64,000 nucleotides of DNA from JACKNG01 sp040220855 (GTDB taxonomy: Bacteria; Pseudomonadota; Gammaproteobacteria; Ga0077536), in NCBI GenBank assembly GCA_040220855.1, contig JAVJVZ010000061.1, positions 37,510 to 101,509 on the forward strand, written 5' to 3'. How positions within the stretch are numbered: the first letter of the stretch is position 1; every line of letters begins with the position of its first letter. The notes below the pieces were generated by a model. The model worked only from the letters and a program-made list of their open reading frames with translations, searched no databases and was not told the origin of the DNA. Shown in pieces: positions 44,180 to 53,048 of this stretch. The position numbers and the translations under genes are program-made.

Positions 44180-45627
44180 GCGTGCGCACCGGGGCCCAGT
44201 TCGTTCAGGGTCTGAAGGACGGCCGCGAGGTCTACTACGGCACCGAGCGGATCGACGACGTCACCGAGTTTCCTGCGTTCCGCGGCGCCATCGATTCGAT
44301 CGCGGATCTCTACGACCTCCAGCACACGCCCGCGAACCGCGACGTCATGGTCGCCGATGCGGAGGGTTTCGATCAACCCGTTGCGCGCGCATTCGAATTC
44401 CCGCGCACCCCGGAGCATCTCCGCCTCAAGCGCGAGACGTACGTGCGTTTCGCCGAGGCGACCTGCGGGATGATGGGCCGCAGCCCGGATTTCCTCAACG
44501 CGATGGTCACCGCCCTGGCGGCCAAGCGCAGTTTCTTCGCGCGACTTTCGGACGAGCGCGCGCAGGCGATCGTCGACTACTACCGTCATATCGCCGAGAA
44601 CGACCTGTTCCTGACCCACGCGCTGCTCGACCCCCAGCTCGACAAGAGCAGGGCGCGCCACGAGCAGTCGGATCCGGGGATCTGCCTGCGCATCACCGAC
44701 CACAGCAGTGAAGGCCTCGTTCTGAACGGCATCAAGCGCATCGCGACGGCGGCGCCGTTCGCAGACGAGTTGTTCGTGTGGCCGTTCCCGCCGACGTTCC
44801 GCCCCGGCGAGGAAGCGTATGCGAACGTATTCGCGATCCCGATGAACACCCCGGGGTTGCGCACGCTGTGCAGGCCGTCGTTCGCCCACCTCGGTGACCG
44901 GCGCGACTACCCGCTCGCCTCGCGTTTCGACGAGATGGACACGACACTGGTGTTCGAGAACGTGCTGGTGCCGTGGCATCGGGTGTTTCTGCACGAGAAC
45001 ATCGAACTACTCAACTGCATGTATCGCGACACGCGCATGCGCGAACTCACCGCCCACCAGACCAATGCCCGCCTCGAGGTCAAGCTGGGCTTCGTCTACG
45101 CGCTGCTCCTGCGCATGGCCGAGGCCCAGGGTATCGAGACACGACCAGACGTGATGGAAATGCTCGGTGAGGCCGCGGTACGCGTCGAGGTCATTCGCTC
45201 GACGACGCGCTCGGCCGAGCTCCAGGCCCGGATCGACGATGACAACGGCATCTTGTATCCCTACCTGCCGGCATTGCAGGCCGGGCGCGCGCTCGGACCG
45301 GTGTACTATCCCGAACTGGTGGCGATGGTGCGCCGGTTCGGGGGCGGCGGCCTCGTCCAGCTGCCGGTTTTCATGCGCGATTTCGATTCGCCGCTCGGCA
45401 CAGACCTGGAACGCTCCCTGCGCGGTGCGCATATTTCGGGCACGGACAAGGCGCAGCTGCTCAAGCTGGCCTGGGATGTTTGCGGCAGCGAGTTCGCAGC
45501 GCGGCACGAGCTCTACGAGATGAACTATGCCGGCGAACGTAGTCCGCTCGTGGCAGGCATTCATCGCGAGTACCCGCGCCGGCAAGCCTGCCTCGATCAT
45601 CTCGATTCCTACATGGCATCCCTATGA
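44176..45627 (+). CDS. HpaB-family FADH2-dependent aromatic hydroxylase
   Basis: This 483-residue protein resembles the oxygenase component of 4-hydroxyphenylacetate 3-hydroxylase: an acyl-CoA-dehydrogenase-like fold with R-T-G-A-Q-F-V-Q-G-L-K-D-G-R-E-V at the N-terminus, L-V-F-E-N-V-L-V-P-W-H-R-V-F in the middle and A-R-H-E-L-Y-E-M-N-Y-A-G near the end. It should turn a phenol into a catechol using FADH2 from a separate reductase (HpaC type), which is not seen here. The ATG at 44176 overlaps the previous stop. The product would suit the MhpB-like dioxygenase two genes on. Confidence 0.92.
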   Translation: MSVRTGAQFVQGLKDGREVYYGTERIDDVTEFPAFRGAIDSIADLYDLQHTPANRDVMVADAEGFDQPVARAFEFPRTPEHLRLKRETYVRFAEATCGMMGRSPDFLNAMVTALAAKRSFFARLSDERAQAIVDYYRHIAENDLFLTHALLDPQLDKSRARHEQSDPGICLRITDHSSEGLVLNGIKRIATAAPFADELFVWPFPPTFRPGEEAYANVFAIPMNTPGLRTLCRPSFAHLGDRRDYPLASRFDEMDTTLVFENVLVPWHRVFLHENIELLNCMYRDTRMRELTAHQTNARLEVKLGFVYALLLRMAEAQGIETRPDVMEMLGEAAVRVEVIRSTTRSAELQARIDDDNGILYPYLPALQAGRALGPVYYPELVAMVRRFGGGGLVQLPVFMRDFDSPLGTDLERSLRGAHISGTDKAQLLKLAWDVCGSEFAARHELYEMNYAGERSPLVAGIHREYPRRQACLDHLDSYMASL

Positions 45628-46502
45628 ATTCTTCCGACCATTCCGCCTATCCGAGCTTCTGGGGCGATCTGCGCGCAGGCGCGTTCGAACAGGGGTACCT
45701 GGACGCAGCCGGCGTGCGCACGCGCTACCTCCATGCCGGCGAACGTGGACGGCCGGGCCTCGTGTTGCTACACGGCACCGGCGGGCACGCGGACTGCTAC
45801 ACGCGCAACCTCCTGCAGCACGCCCGCCATTTCGACGTCTGGGCGATCGACATGATCGGGCACGGCTGGACCGACAAGCCCGATCGCGACTATGAGATCG
45901 CCGTCTATGTCGAGCATCTGCGCGACGTGCTCGATGCGCTCGGCTTCGAGCGCCCGCATGTCTCCGGCGAATCGCTCGGCGGCTGGGTCGCGGCACGATT
46001 TGCCCTCGCCCATCCGGAACGCGTGGATCGCCTCGTGCTGAACACGACCGGCGGCGCGACGATGATCCCGGCCGTGATGCAGACGATCAAGGAAAAGACC
46101 CGCGCGGCAGTCGAGAACCCGGTATGGGAAACCGTCAAGGCGCGCCTCGAATGGCTGATGGCCGACCCGGCAGTGGTGACCGACGACCTCATCGCATGCC
46201 GCCAGGCCATTTACCGGCAACCGGGATTTCTCGAAGCACTGGATCACATTCTGGTGCTACAGGAACCCGAGATCCGCCAACGCAACAACTTGACCGACGA
46301 CGAGTGGCGGGCGATCTCGCACGAAACCCTCGTGCTGTGGACGTCCAAGGACCCGACCGCGGACGAGAGCGTGGGCCGGCGTATCGCGGATCTCATCCCC
46401 CGTGCACGCTACGCGCTCATGGAGGGCTGCGGACACTGGCCGCAGTGGGAAGACCCCGAGACGTTCAATCGTCTGCACCTGGATTTCCTCCTCGGCCGCT
46501 GA
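45624..46502 (+). CDS. Alpha/beta hydrolase, meta-cleavage product hydrolase-like (MhpC/BphD type)
   Basis: The 292-residue hydrolase has nucleophile elbow G-E-S117-L-G-G, oxyanion region L-L-H-G-T-G-G and catalytic histidine H271 in G-C-G-H-W-P-Q-W-E. These are hallmarks of C-C bond hydrolases acting on ring-cleavage products. It overlaps the HpaB-like gene by 4 bp and is 6 bp before the ring-cleaving dioxygenase gene, the expected partner. A simple ester or lactone hydrolase is the alternative. Confidence 0.92.
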   Translation: MNSSDHSAYPSFWGDLRAGAFEQGYLDAAGVRTRYLHAGERGRPGLVLLHGTGGHADCYTRNLLQHARHFDVWAIDMIGHGWTDKPDRDYEIAVYVEHLRDVLDALGFERPHVSGESLGGWVAARFALAHPERVDRLVLNTTGGATMIPAVMQTIKEKTRAAVENPVWETVKARLEWLMADPAVVTDDLIACRQAIYRQPGFLEALDHILVLQEPEIRQRNNLTDDEWRAISHETLVLWTSKDPTADESVGRRIADLIPRARYALMEGCGHWPQWEDPETFNRLHLDFLLGR

Positions 46503-46508
46503 GCCGTC

Positions 46509-47444
46509 ATGCCGGTCGCCGCACTGTTCTCGTCGCATACGCCGCTCAAGGCGTTCGTCGAGCCGCAGGCCGGCGTACGAGAAGCCATCGATCGGACCAC
46601 CGCGGAGCTGCGCCAGGCCGTCACGGCGTTCGCGCCGGATCTCGTCGTCGCCATCGGACCCGATCACTTCAACGGGTTCTTCTACCGCCTCATGCCTGCA
46701 TTCTGCGTCGGTGCCGCGGTTGAATCGGTCGGTGACTGGCGCACACCTGCCGGTCCGCTCCCCACCGACGCCGACCTCGCGGAGCGTTGTGCGCGATTTC
46801 TGCATCTGTGCGATCTCGATGCCGCGCTGTCCTATCGCATGGAGGTCGATCACGGCATCACGCAGGTGCTCGACGAGGTCATAGGCTGGGATTCGTTGCC
46901 CGCAGTGCTGCCGTTATTCGTCAACTGCGCCGCCCCGCCGCTGCCGCCTGTGCGCCGCGTCCGTGCACTCGGCAAGGCACTTGGCCTGTTCGCCGCGGAT
47001 CTCGGGCGCCGCGTCCTGCTGGTGGCATCCGGCGGACTCTCCCACGATCCGCCCATCCCGGCGCTGGCAACGGCCGAAGGCACCGTGCGCGAACGCCTGA
47101 TCGACGGCGGTCGCCTCGGCGCGGATGCGCGCGCGGCACGCCAGCAGCGCGTGCTCGATGACGCGGGGGCGCAGGTCACCGGGTCCAGCCCGCAGCGCCC
47201 CTTGAACCGCGACTGGGATCGGGCCTTCATGCGTGCCGTCGAAACGGATGCGCTGGACGATTTCACCAAAGTCGACGACGCCACGATCACGCGCGACGCC
47301 GGCTGCGGGGGACACGAAGTACGCACCTGGATCGCTGCGGCGGAAGCAGCACGCAGTGCCGGTGTGACCGAGTTCCGCGAACGCTATTACCGGGCCATTC
47401 CCGAATGGGTCGCGGGCTATGGTGTCATGACTGCCGGATTGTGA
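46509..47444 (+). CDS. MhpB-like class III extradiol dioxygenase
   Basis: This is a 311-residue LigB-superfamily enzyme, close in length and pattern to 2,3-dihydroxyphenylpropionate 1,2-dioxygenase. Diagnostic stretches are G-P-D-H-F-N-G-F-F-Y, L-M-P-A-F-C-V-G and R-Y-Y-R-A-I-P-E-W-V-A-G-Y-G. The catalytic histidines correspond to E. coli MhpB His115 (M-E-V-D-H115-G) and His179 (G-G-L-S-H179). It opens a catechol ring next to the hydroxyls with Fe(II). Together with the hydroxylase and hydrolase it forms a short ring-opening module. Confidence 0.94.
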   Translation: MPVAALFSSHTPLKAFVEPQAGVREAIDRTTAELRQAVTAFAPDLVVAIGPDHFNGFFYRLMPAFCVGAAVESVGDWRTPAGPLPTDADLAERCARFLHLCDLDAALSYRMEVDHGITQVLDEVIGWDSLPAVLPLFVNCAAPPLPPVRRVRALGKALGLFAADLGRRVLLVASGGLSHDPPIPALATAEGTVRERLIDGGRLGADARAARQQRVLDDAGAQVTGSSPQRPLNRDWDRAFMRAVETDALDDFTKVDDATITRDAGCGGHEVRTWIAAAEAARSAGVTEFRERYYRAIPEWVAGYGVMTAGL

Positions 47445-47493
47445 CCCGAACCGGCGCCACGACGTTTCGCCAGGACTGACGCGAGGCTATGGA

Positions 47494-48258
47494 ATGAAGT
47501 CCGAATCGCTCGAAGGCAAGTCCGTCATCGTCACCGGCGGTGGCAGCGGCATTGGCCGCGCCGCCGCGTTGCTGTTTGCCGAGCGCGGTGCCTATGTGAC
47601 CGTTGCCGATGTCTCACCCGATACCGGGGAAGCGGTGGCGGCGGAGATCGTTTCGAATGGCGGGCAGGCTGTGTCCGTACGCACGGACGTTTCCGATGCG
47701 GGAGACGTGGAGCGCATGGTGAACATCGCAACCGAGCGTTTCGGCGGACTCGACTGCGCCTTCAACAATGCAGGCGTCGAAGGGCGTTTCAGCTACACGC
47801 TCGAGGCCGACGAGAACGACTTCGACCGAACGGTCGCCGTCAACCTCAAGGGCGTGTGGCTGTGCCTGCGAGCCGAGTTGCGCCAGATGCTCCAGCAGGG
47901 GGGCGGTTCGATCGTGAACACTGCGTCCGTCGCAGGGCTTCTGGGCTGGCGTGGCGCGGCCGCGTACTCGGCGACCAAGCACGGCGTCATCGGTCTCACG
48001 AAGACCGTCGCACTGGAGTACGCGCGCCGCGGCATTCGCGTCAACGCGGTGTGTCCGGGCGTCATCGAGACGCAGATGGCTTCGCGCGTGGCAAGCGAGT
48101 CGGCCGGCGCCCGCGAAACCCTGGAGGCGCGCCATCCGCAACGCCGGTTCGGCTCGCCCGATGAGGTCGCGGCCGCCGCGGTGTGGCTGTGCAGTGACGG
48201 CTCGTCGTTTACCACCGGTCACGCGCTCACCGTCGACGGTGGGTTCGTGGCGCAGTAG
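47494..48258 (+). CDS. Classical SDR oxidoreductase
   Basis: The 254-residue enzyme has T-G-G-G-S-G-I-G (14-21), N-N-A-G (91-94) and the full catalytic set Ser145, Tyr158 and Lys162 (Y-S-A-T-K). It should interconvert an alcohol and a ketone with NAD(P); D-V at the end of beta-2 (V-A-D-V) suggests NAD. It lies 49 bp after the MhpB-like gene in the plus-strand cluster and may make or use a ketone intermediate. Confidence 0.93.
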   Translation: MKSESLEGKSVIVTGGGSGIGRAAALLFAERGAYVTVADVSPDTGEAVAAEIVSNGGQAVSVRTDVSDAGDVERMVNIATERFGGLDCAFNNAGVEGRFSYTLEADENDFDRTVAVNLKGVWLCLRAELRQMLQQGGGSIVNTASVAGLLGWRGAAAYSATKHGVIGLTKTVALEYARRGIRVNAVCPGVIETQMASRVASESAGARETLEARHPQRRFGSPDEVAAAAVWLCSDGSSFTTGHALTVDGGFVAQ

Positions 48259-48324
48259 TCAGATCACGCACAGAAACGAAACCGGGTGGCCGGCCAATAT
48301 CATTTATTCAGGGGGATTATCGGC

Positions 48325-49314
48325 ATGGACGCAATCAAATTCGGGCTGTTCCTAGTCCCGGACGACATCGCAACGGCGCAACGCCTGGCGCGGCAGGCCG
48401 AGTCGGACGGCTTCTACTCGGTCTCTCACAACGATCACTTCTATTCGCCGCTGGGCACGCCGGAGAGCCCTCAACTCGAGTGTTTCACGGCGCTCACCGC
48501 GATCGCGGCCGTGACCGAGAAAGTCCGGCTGGTACCGGCCGTCGTCGCGGCATCCTTTCGCACGCCGGCACTGCTGGCGAAGACGGCGACCTCGCTCGAC
48601 GTCGCCAGTGGCGGTCGCTTCGTGTGCGGTCTCGGCACTGGCTGGCAGGGACCGGAGTACGAAGCGCACGGCTATCCCTTCCCCCCGATCGAGCAGCGCC
48701 TGGAGGAGTTGGAGGAAACAATTCAGATCCTCAAAGCGATGTGGACGCAGGCGTCGCCGGCGTTCTCGGGCAAGCACTTCACGGTCAAGAACGCCTACAA
48801 CAACCCCCGGCCGGTGCAGAAGCCCCATCCGCCGATCATGATCGGCGGTTCGGCACCCGCGATACTCGAGATTACCGCGCGTCACGCCGACATCGCCAAC
48901 ATCATCCCGCCGACGCGCAACAATCACGATTTCATCAACGACCACTCGCAGGCGACGCGGTTCACCATGGAACGCATGCAGCAGCGCATTGCCTTGCTAC
49001 GGGAACTCACGGAGAAGGCCGGTCGCGATCCGGCCGACATCGAGCTCAGCGGCCTGGTGATGTTCGCCCTGTCGGAGGACAAGGACGACCCCGAACTCAG
49101 ACAGATTGCGGCCAACGTCGGCTATGCCGATTACGCGGCGGCCCAGGCTGCGCCGGTCATGCTCGTGGGCACGCCGGACGAGGTCAAGCGGGAAATCGAG
49201 CGACGACAGCAACGAACCGGCCTCAGCTACTACATCGGCTTCGCGCCGAACGAGCGCTCCTACGAACTGCTCGTGCGCAAGGTCATCCCGGCATTTCATC
49301 AAGGCACGGCCTGA
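48325..49314 (+). CDS. LLM-class flavin/F420-type oxidoreductase
   Basis: This 329-residue luciferase-fold protein starts M-D-A-I-K-F-G-L-F-L-V, with S-H-N-D-H-F-Y and G-L-G-T-G-W-Q-G-P-E-Y. It resembles the 'TIGR03621-like' F420-type group in general pattern, though FMN use is likelier here. The ATG at 48325 follows a GGGGGA run; a longer frame from 48286 lacks support. It is a third LLM protein in this region and is probably cotranscribed with the SDR gene. Confidence 0.91.
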   Translation: MDAIKFGLFLVPDDIATAQRLARQAESDGFYSVSHNDHFYSPLGTPESPQLECFTALTAIAAVTEKVRLVPAVVAASFRTPALLAKTATSLDVASGGRFVCGLGTGWQGPEYEAHGYPFPPIEQRLEELEETIQILKAMWTQASPAFSGKHFTVKNAYNNPRPVQKPHPPIMIGGSAPAILEITARHADIANIIPPTRNNHDFINDHSQATRFTMERMQQRIALLRELTEKAGRDPADIELSGLVMFALSEDKDDPELRQIAANVGYADYAAAQAAPVMLVGTPDEVKREIERRQQRTGLSYYIGFAPNERSYELLVRKVIPAFHQGTA

Positions 49315-49514
49315 AAGTGCTGCATCAGACGACCGAAGTCCGTCGCGCGGGCGGCTCCGCGAGGTTGTGACACCCGGGCGCGAGTGCTACGTCGCGACGG
49401 TCGATCGATCGCTTGCGGAGTCGTCAGCGTTCGACGCGGGTGCCGTGTAACCCGGTGAGCGCCAGTATGAGTAAGGCGCATCGGAGCAAAGAATATCTCA
49501 CCGGAGTCACCGAC

Positions 49515-49931
49515 ATGCCCGTACCTATTCCACGCAGCCATTATCGCCTGCTCGTCGATCCCGTTCTCGCTCATCTTGCGACTGTCATGTCCGATGGCCG
49601 TCCGCAGGTTCACCCCGTGTGGTGCGATTACGACGGCACGTACGTGCGCGTGAACGCGGCAGAGGACCGCCAGAAGACCCGCAACCTGCTCGACCGCAAG
49701 TGGGCCACTGTGCTGCTTGCCGACCCCGCGAATCCGTACTTCTGGATGGAAATTCGCGGCCGCCTCGCCGCCCATACCACCGCGGGCGGCATGGCGCACA
49801 TGCACCGGATGGCGTCGAAATATACTGGTCGGGATACCTATACTCCCATTCGGGAGAACGAGGTGCGCGTCGTATTCTCGATCGAACCCGAACGGGTGTT
49901 GACGTTCGGTTCGGACGAATACCGCGCCTAG
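49515..49931 (+). CDS. Pyridoxamine-5'-phosphate-oxidase-like flavin split-barrel protein (PPOX class)
   Basis: This is a 138-residue split-barrel flavoprotein: H-Y-R-L-L-V-D-P-V-L-A-H-L-A-T-V, D-G-R-P-Q-V-H-P-V-W, V-N-A-A-E-D-R-Q-K-T-R-N-L, typical of PPOX/F420-type proteins. The ATG at 49515 follows CGGAG by 8 bp. Its stop TAG uses the first base of the inverted-repeat element at 49931. The fold is shared by flavin reductases such as HpaC, but no HpaC-specific motif is seen, so supplying FADH2 to the neighbours is only a possibility. Confidence 0.88.
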   Translation: MPVPIPRSHYRLLVDPVLAHLATVMSDGRPQVHPVWCDYDGTYVRVNAAEDRQKTRNLLDRKWATVLLADPANPYFWMEIRGRLAAHTTAGGMAHMHRMASKYTGRDTYTPIRENEVRVVFSIEPERVLTFGSDEYRA

Positions 49932-50074
49932 GAAACCTCTGAAGGACGAGCGAGCATGCTCGCTGGCAATGCGCGCGCCGTTCGAGTAGCGCAGTTTTCA
50001 CTGAGAGTAAACGAGTATCGCTGAACGGTGCGCAACGCCGCCAACGGGCAGAGCCGCCGTTTTCAGAGGGTTCC
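49931..50074. repeat. Small inverted-repeat element (MITE-like, 144 bp)
   Basis: GGAAACCTCTGAA (49931-49943) and TTCAGAGGGTTCC (50062-50074) are inverted repeats matching at 12 of 13 positions and bound a 144-bp non-coding element. The ends resemble those of some IS5-family elements. The left half recurs at 35765-35814. It abuts the stop codon of the preceding gene and lies between convergent genes. No clear target duplication is seen. Confidence 0.6.
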
Positions 50075-50131
50075 TCGGGGCGACCCGTCCGCTGTCTCAC
50101 GGACCGGCCGATCTCGTCGATGTCGACCTCG

Positions 50132-51253
50132 TTACAGCTCGATGCTCGCACGCAGCACTTCGCGTCGCTCCGCCTTGCCGAATGCCTCGTCGATCGACTC
50201 GAGCGGAAACTTGTGCGACAGGAGTGCATCGAGCGGCAAACGTTCCCGGTTGCGTTCCAGGAAAGCGAGCGCCGCGCCCAGCGTTGCCGGCTCGTAGAGC
50301 GAGACGCCGATCAGCGACTTGTTCGCGAATACCAGGCGCGTCGGATCGAGCGCCGCGGAGGCGCCCGCATTGATGTTCCCGATCAGGACGTAGCGCCCGC
50401 CCATCGCCGTCAGCTTGATGCCTTCGCCGACGACGTCGGGAACGCCGACGAGCTCCATCACGACGTCGCCGCCGCGCCCGCCGGTAAGCCGCATGACTTC
50501 CCTGACGCGGCTGCGTTCGTCGTCGAACGCATTCAGGTCGACCGTCGCGTGCGCGCCGAAGCGCCGTGCGAGGTCAAGCCGGTCGGCCTGTCCGTCGATC
50601 ACGATCACGCACTGCGCCCCGGCATCACGCGCGACCGCCGTTGCATACAGCCCCAGCCCGCCCGCACCCTGGATCACCACGGTTTCACCGGCCGTCAGAC
50701 CGGCGCGGCTGAAACCCGCCATGACCTGCGACAACGCGCAGTTCGCACCGGCGGCGACTTCGTCGGGAAGCTCGTCCGGCACCTTGTACACCGCCGCGCC
50801 GGGGTGCACGTAGAAGTAGTCGGCATAGCCGCCGACGAAATACGGCCACTCGTCGATAGCCCCAAGCATCGACATACGCATGCCGGTACACAGCACGCGG
50901 CGCCCTGATATGCAGGCGGGGCAAACGCCGCACGGACTGAAATAGGTGTAGGTGACGCGGTCACCAACGGCCAGCGCGCGGCCGGCGGAATCGCGCTCGA
51001 CGCCGGCGCCGAGTGCCGCCACCTCGCCAATCATCTCGTGCCCGAGCACCGTGGGCAGGTGTCCACCGAGCCCTCCGGTGGTCTTGAAATCGCCGTGCCA
51101 GGCGTGCACGTCCGAACCGCAGATGTTGCACATGTGCACGCGTACGAGGATCGCCCCGGGCCGCGGCTCCGGTACTTCGTGCGTGACGATCGTGAAAGGC
51201 TCGCGCGGAGCCGCGAAGGCGGCCAGACGCCCGTGTGTCGATGTGGTGGTCAT
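50132..51253 (-). CDS. Zinc-dependent medium-chain alcohol dehydrogenase
   Basis: The 373-residue MDR enzyme has catalytic zinc ligands C45, H72 and E73 and the structural zinc site C108-x2-C111-x2-C114-x7-C122. The NAD Rossmann motif is G-A-G-G-L-G-L, and the acidic I-D-G that follows favours NAD. It oxidises an alcohol to an aldehyde or ketone. A GAGG site precedes the ATG at 51253. It lies about 90 bp after the DUF35/thiolase genes on the same strand and could supply ketones to the BVMOs. Confidence 0.94.
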   Translation of the reverse strand: MTTTSTHGRLAAFAAPREPFTIVTHEVPEPRPGAILVRVHMCNICGSDVHAWHGDFKTTGGLGGHLPTVLGHEMIGEVAALGAGVERDSAGRALAVGDRVTYTYFSPCGVCPACISGRRVLCTGMRMSMLGAIDEWPYFVGGYADYFYVHPGAAVYKVPDELPDEVAAGANCALSQVMAGFSRAGLTAGETVVIQGAGGLGLYATAVARDAGAQCVIVIDGQADRLDLARRFGAHATVDLNAFDDERSRVREVMRLTGGRGGDVVMELVGVPDVVGEGIKLTAMGGRYVLIGNINAGASAALDPTRLVFANKSLIGVSLYEPATLGAALAFLERNRERLPLDALLSHKFPLESIDEAFGKAERREVLRASIEL

Positions 51254-51343
51254 GTGAGTTCCTCGTTCGACGTAATTCAGGGTTCAGGCGCGCCGGCAGC
51301 TGCAATCGCAGCGTTGCACGTGCGCGTTTCGAGCGTCACGTCG

Positions 51344-51742
51344 TCACGCGGGCCCGAACTGCGGCACGAGGAAACCGTTCCGGTCTTCGAAACAGATTTG
51401 CACCCGCATCCCGACGTGGACGGCTTCGTGGTGGCAGCCGACGACGTTGGTCATCATGTGCGGCCCCTCTTCGAGCTCTACGGTAGCGAGCACGTAGGGC
51501 ACCTCGGCTGCGAACGCTTCGAACGGCGGATAGTGCACGACCGAGTAGGTGTAGACGCTGCCGCGGCCCGACACCGGGTGCCACGACAGCGCGCGCCCGA
51601 AACACGCGGTGCACCAGGTGTTGGGGTAGAAGATCCAGATGGCGCAATCGTCGCAGCGCTGCAGCGCCAGCGTACGTCGCTGGACCGCGTCCCAGAACGG
51701 GCGCGTGATGTCGTCGATATCCGGCAGCGGCTTGGGATTCAC
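51344..51742 (-). CDS. DUF35 Zn-ribbon/OB-fold protein, thiolase partner
   Basis: The 132-residue protein has a rubredoxin-like zinc ribbon (C30-D-D-C33 and C44-T-A-C47) followed by an OB fold with G-S-V-Y-T-Y-S-V-V-H. DUF35 proteins form complexes with thiolase-superfamily enzymes, for example BbsA with BbsB, and the ChsH2 DUF35 domain with Ltp2 in steroid side-chain removal. Its start overlaps the thiolase-like gene's stop (ATGA), supporting a complex. Confidence 0.93.
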   Translation of the reverse strand: MNPKPLPDIDDITRPFWDAVQRRTLALQRCDDCAIWIFYPNTWCTACFGRALSWHPVSGRGSVYTYSVVHYPPFEAFAAEVPYVLATVELEEGPHMMTNVVGCHHEAVHVGMRVQICFEDRNGFLVPQFGPA

Positions 51743-52929
51743 GGCCGGCTCCCGAGAATGACCACTGCGTGCTCGCTCATCATGCCGCCATTGGCGTACA
51801 CCAGCGCGGTCTGGGCGCCCGTCACCTGCCGCTCCCCCGCTCGGCCCATGATCTGGAGCGCGCCCTCCACCACCATCGACATGCCGGACGCGTCGCCGGT
51901 ATGTCCGAACGACAACAGCCCGCCGTAGGTGTTCACCGGCCGGTCGCCCCCGGGTGCTGTGCGGCCATCCGCGAACAGGCGCCCGCCGCGCCCGCGCGGC
52001 ACGACACCGAGTGCCTCTGCCGTGGCCAGCGGGTTATAGCTGAACGAGTCGTACAGCTCGAACACGTCGATTTCGGACGGCGTCATACCTGCCATCGCGA
52101 ACGCGCGGCGCCCGGCGGCGTGCGCGCCGCCCATGAGCAGGTCGTGGCTCTGGCTGATGTTGAAATGCGTGTGCGCCTCGCCGTAGCCGAGCAACCAGGC
52201 CGGCCGTGGATTCAGGCGCCGCGCCATGTCCGCGTTCGCAACCAGGTAGGCGGCGCCGCCGTCGAGCGGTACCGAGCAATCCAGCAGGTGAAACGGTGAG
52301 GCGATCGGTCGCGAGGCGATCACGTCCTCGACCGTGATGGCGCCGTGTCGACGCATGAAGGCATCGGGATGCCGCAGTGCCCAGGCGCGTGACGACACGG
52401 CGACCGCCGCAAGGTCTTCGCGCGTGGTGCCGAATTCGTGCATGTGACGCGTCGCGGCCTGCGCGTACAGCGGCGGGATATAGGGTCCGTAGAGGAAATC
52501 GAACTGCGGATGGCAGCACATGCGGGCATTGGCCTCGGCGCCACCGTCGCCGACCTTGGGGAAGCGCCCGGCAGCGACGCACAGCACGCTGTCGGTCAGC
52601 CCCGCGCGGATGGCCAGCGCCGCCCGCGTCAGCATCAGGGCATGCGTCGCACCCCCGGCGTTCATGGTTTCGGCATAAGGCGGATGCACGCCGAGCAGTT
52701 CGCACAGCTGCTCGTGAACGAAGATGTTCTCGGCCTTGCCTTCGGCCATACCGGCCGGGCTGACGACGACGCCGTTGATATCCGCCGGGCGCAGCGACCA
52801 CTCCGACAGCAGCCGTGACAACGCCGCACGGTAGCGCGCCAGCAGGTCGAGCTCCGGATAGCGGCCCGGCGCGACCTCGCTCGCGGCAGCAATGGCGACG
52901 GGCTCGTCGTTGCCGGGCGGTACGTTCAT
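51739..52929 (-). CDS. Thiolase-superfamily protein (SCP2/Ltp2-like) lacking the nucleophilic cysteine
   Basis: The 396-residue protein has the thiolase fold, but the nucleophile position reads M-N-A-G-G93-A-T-H, with glycine where thiolases have cysteine. The second active-site cysteine motif is replaced by Y-A-N-G-G. The loop S-F-G-H-T-G-D-A-S-G is kept, and E-L-Y-D-S-F-S-Y-N supplies tyrosines in the region used by Ltp2-type retro-aldolases. With the adjacent DUF35 protein, C-C cleavage of a beta-hydroxyacyl-CoA without a second CoA is more likely than thiolysis. The ATG at 52929 lacks a good ribosome site. Confidence 0.88.
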   Translation of the reverse strand: MNVPPGNDEPVAIAAASEVAPGRYPELDLLARYRAALSRLLSEWSLRPADINGVVVSPAGMAEGKAENIFVHEQLCELLGVHPPYAETMNAGGATHALMLTRAALAIRAGLTDSVLCVAAGRFPKVGDGGAEANARMCCHPQFDFLYGPYIPPLYAQAATRHMHEFGTTREDLAAVAVSSRAWALRHPDAFMRRHGAITVEDVIASRPIASPFHLLDCSVPLDGGAAYLVANADMARRLNPRPAWLLGYGEAHTHFNISQSHDLLMGGAHAAGRRAFAMAGMTPSEIDVFELYDSFSYNPLATAEALGVVPRGRGGRLFADGRTAPGGDRPVNTYGGLLSFGHTGDASGMSMVVEGALQIMGRAGERQVTGAQTALVYANGGMMSEHAVVILGSRP

Positions 52930-53048
52930 TGCCACTGCAACGCAGCCCCGGTACGCTGCATGCTCGTCCAGCCGTCGCCCCGCACCAGACCTGTAAAGCG
53001 CGCTGGCACGACAGGCAAGCGAGCACGCCGACGACACGCAGGAGGATT

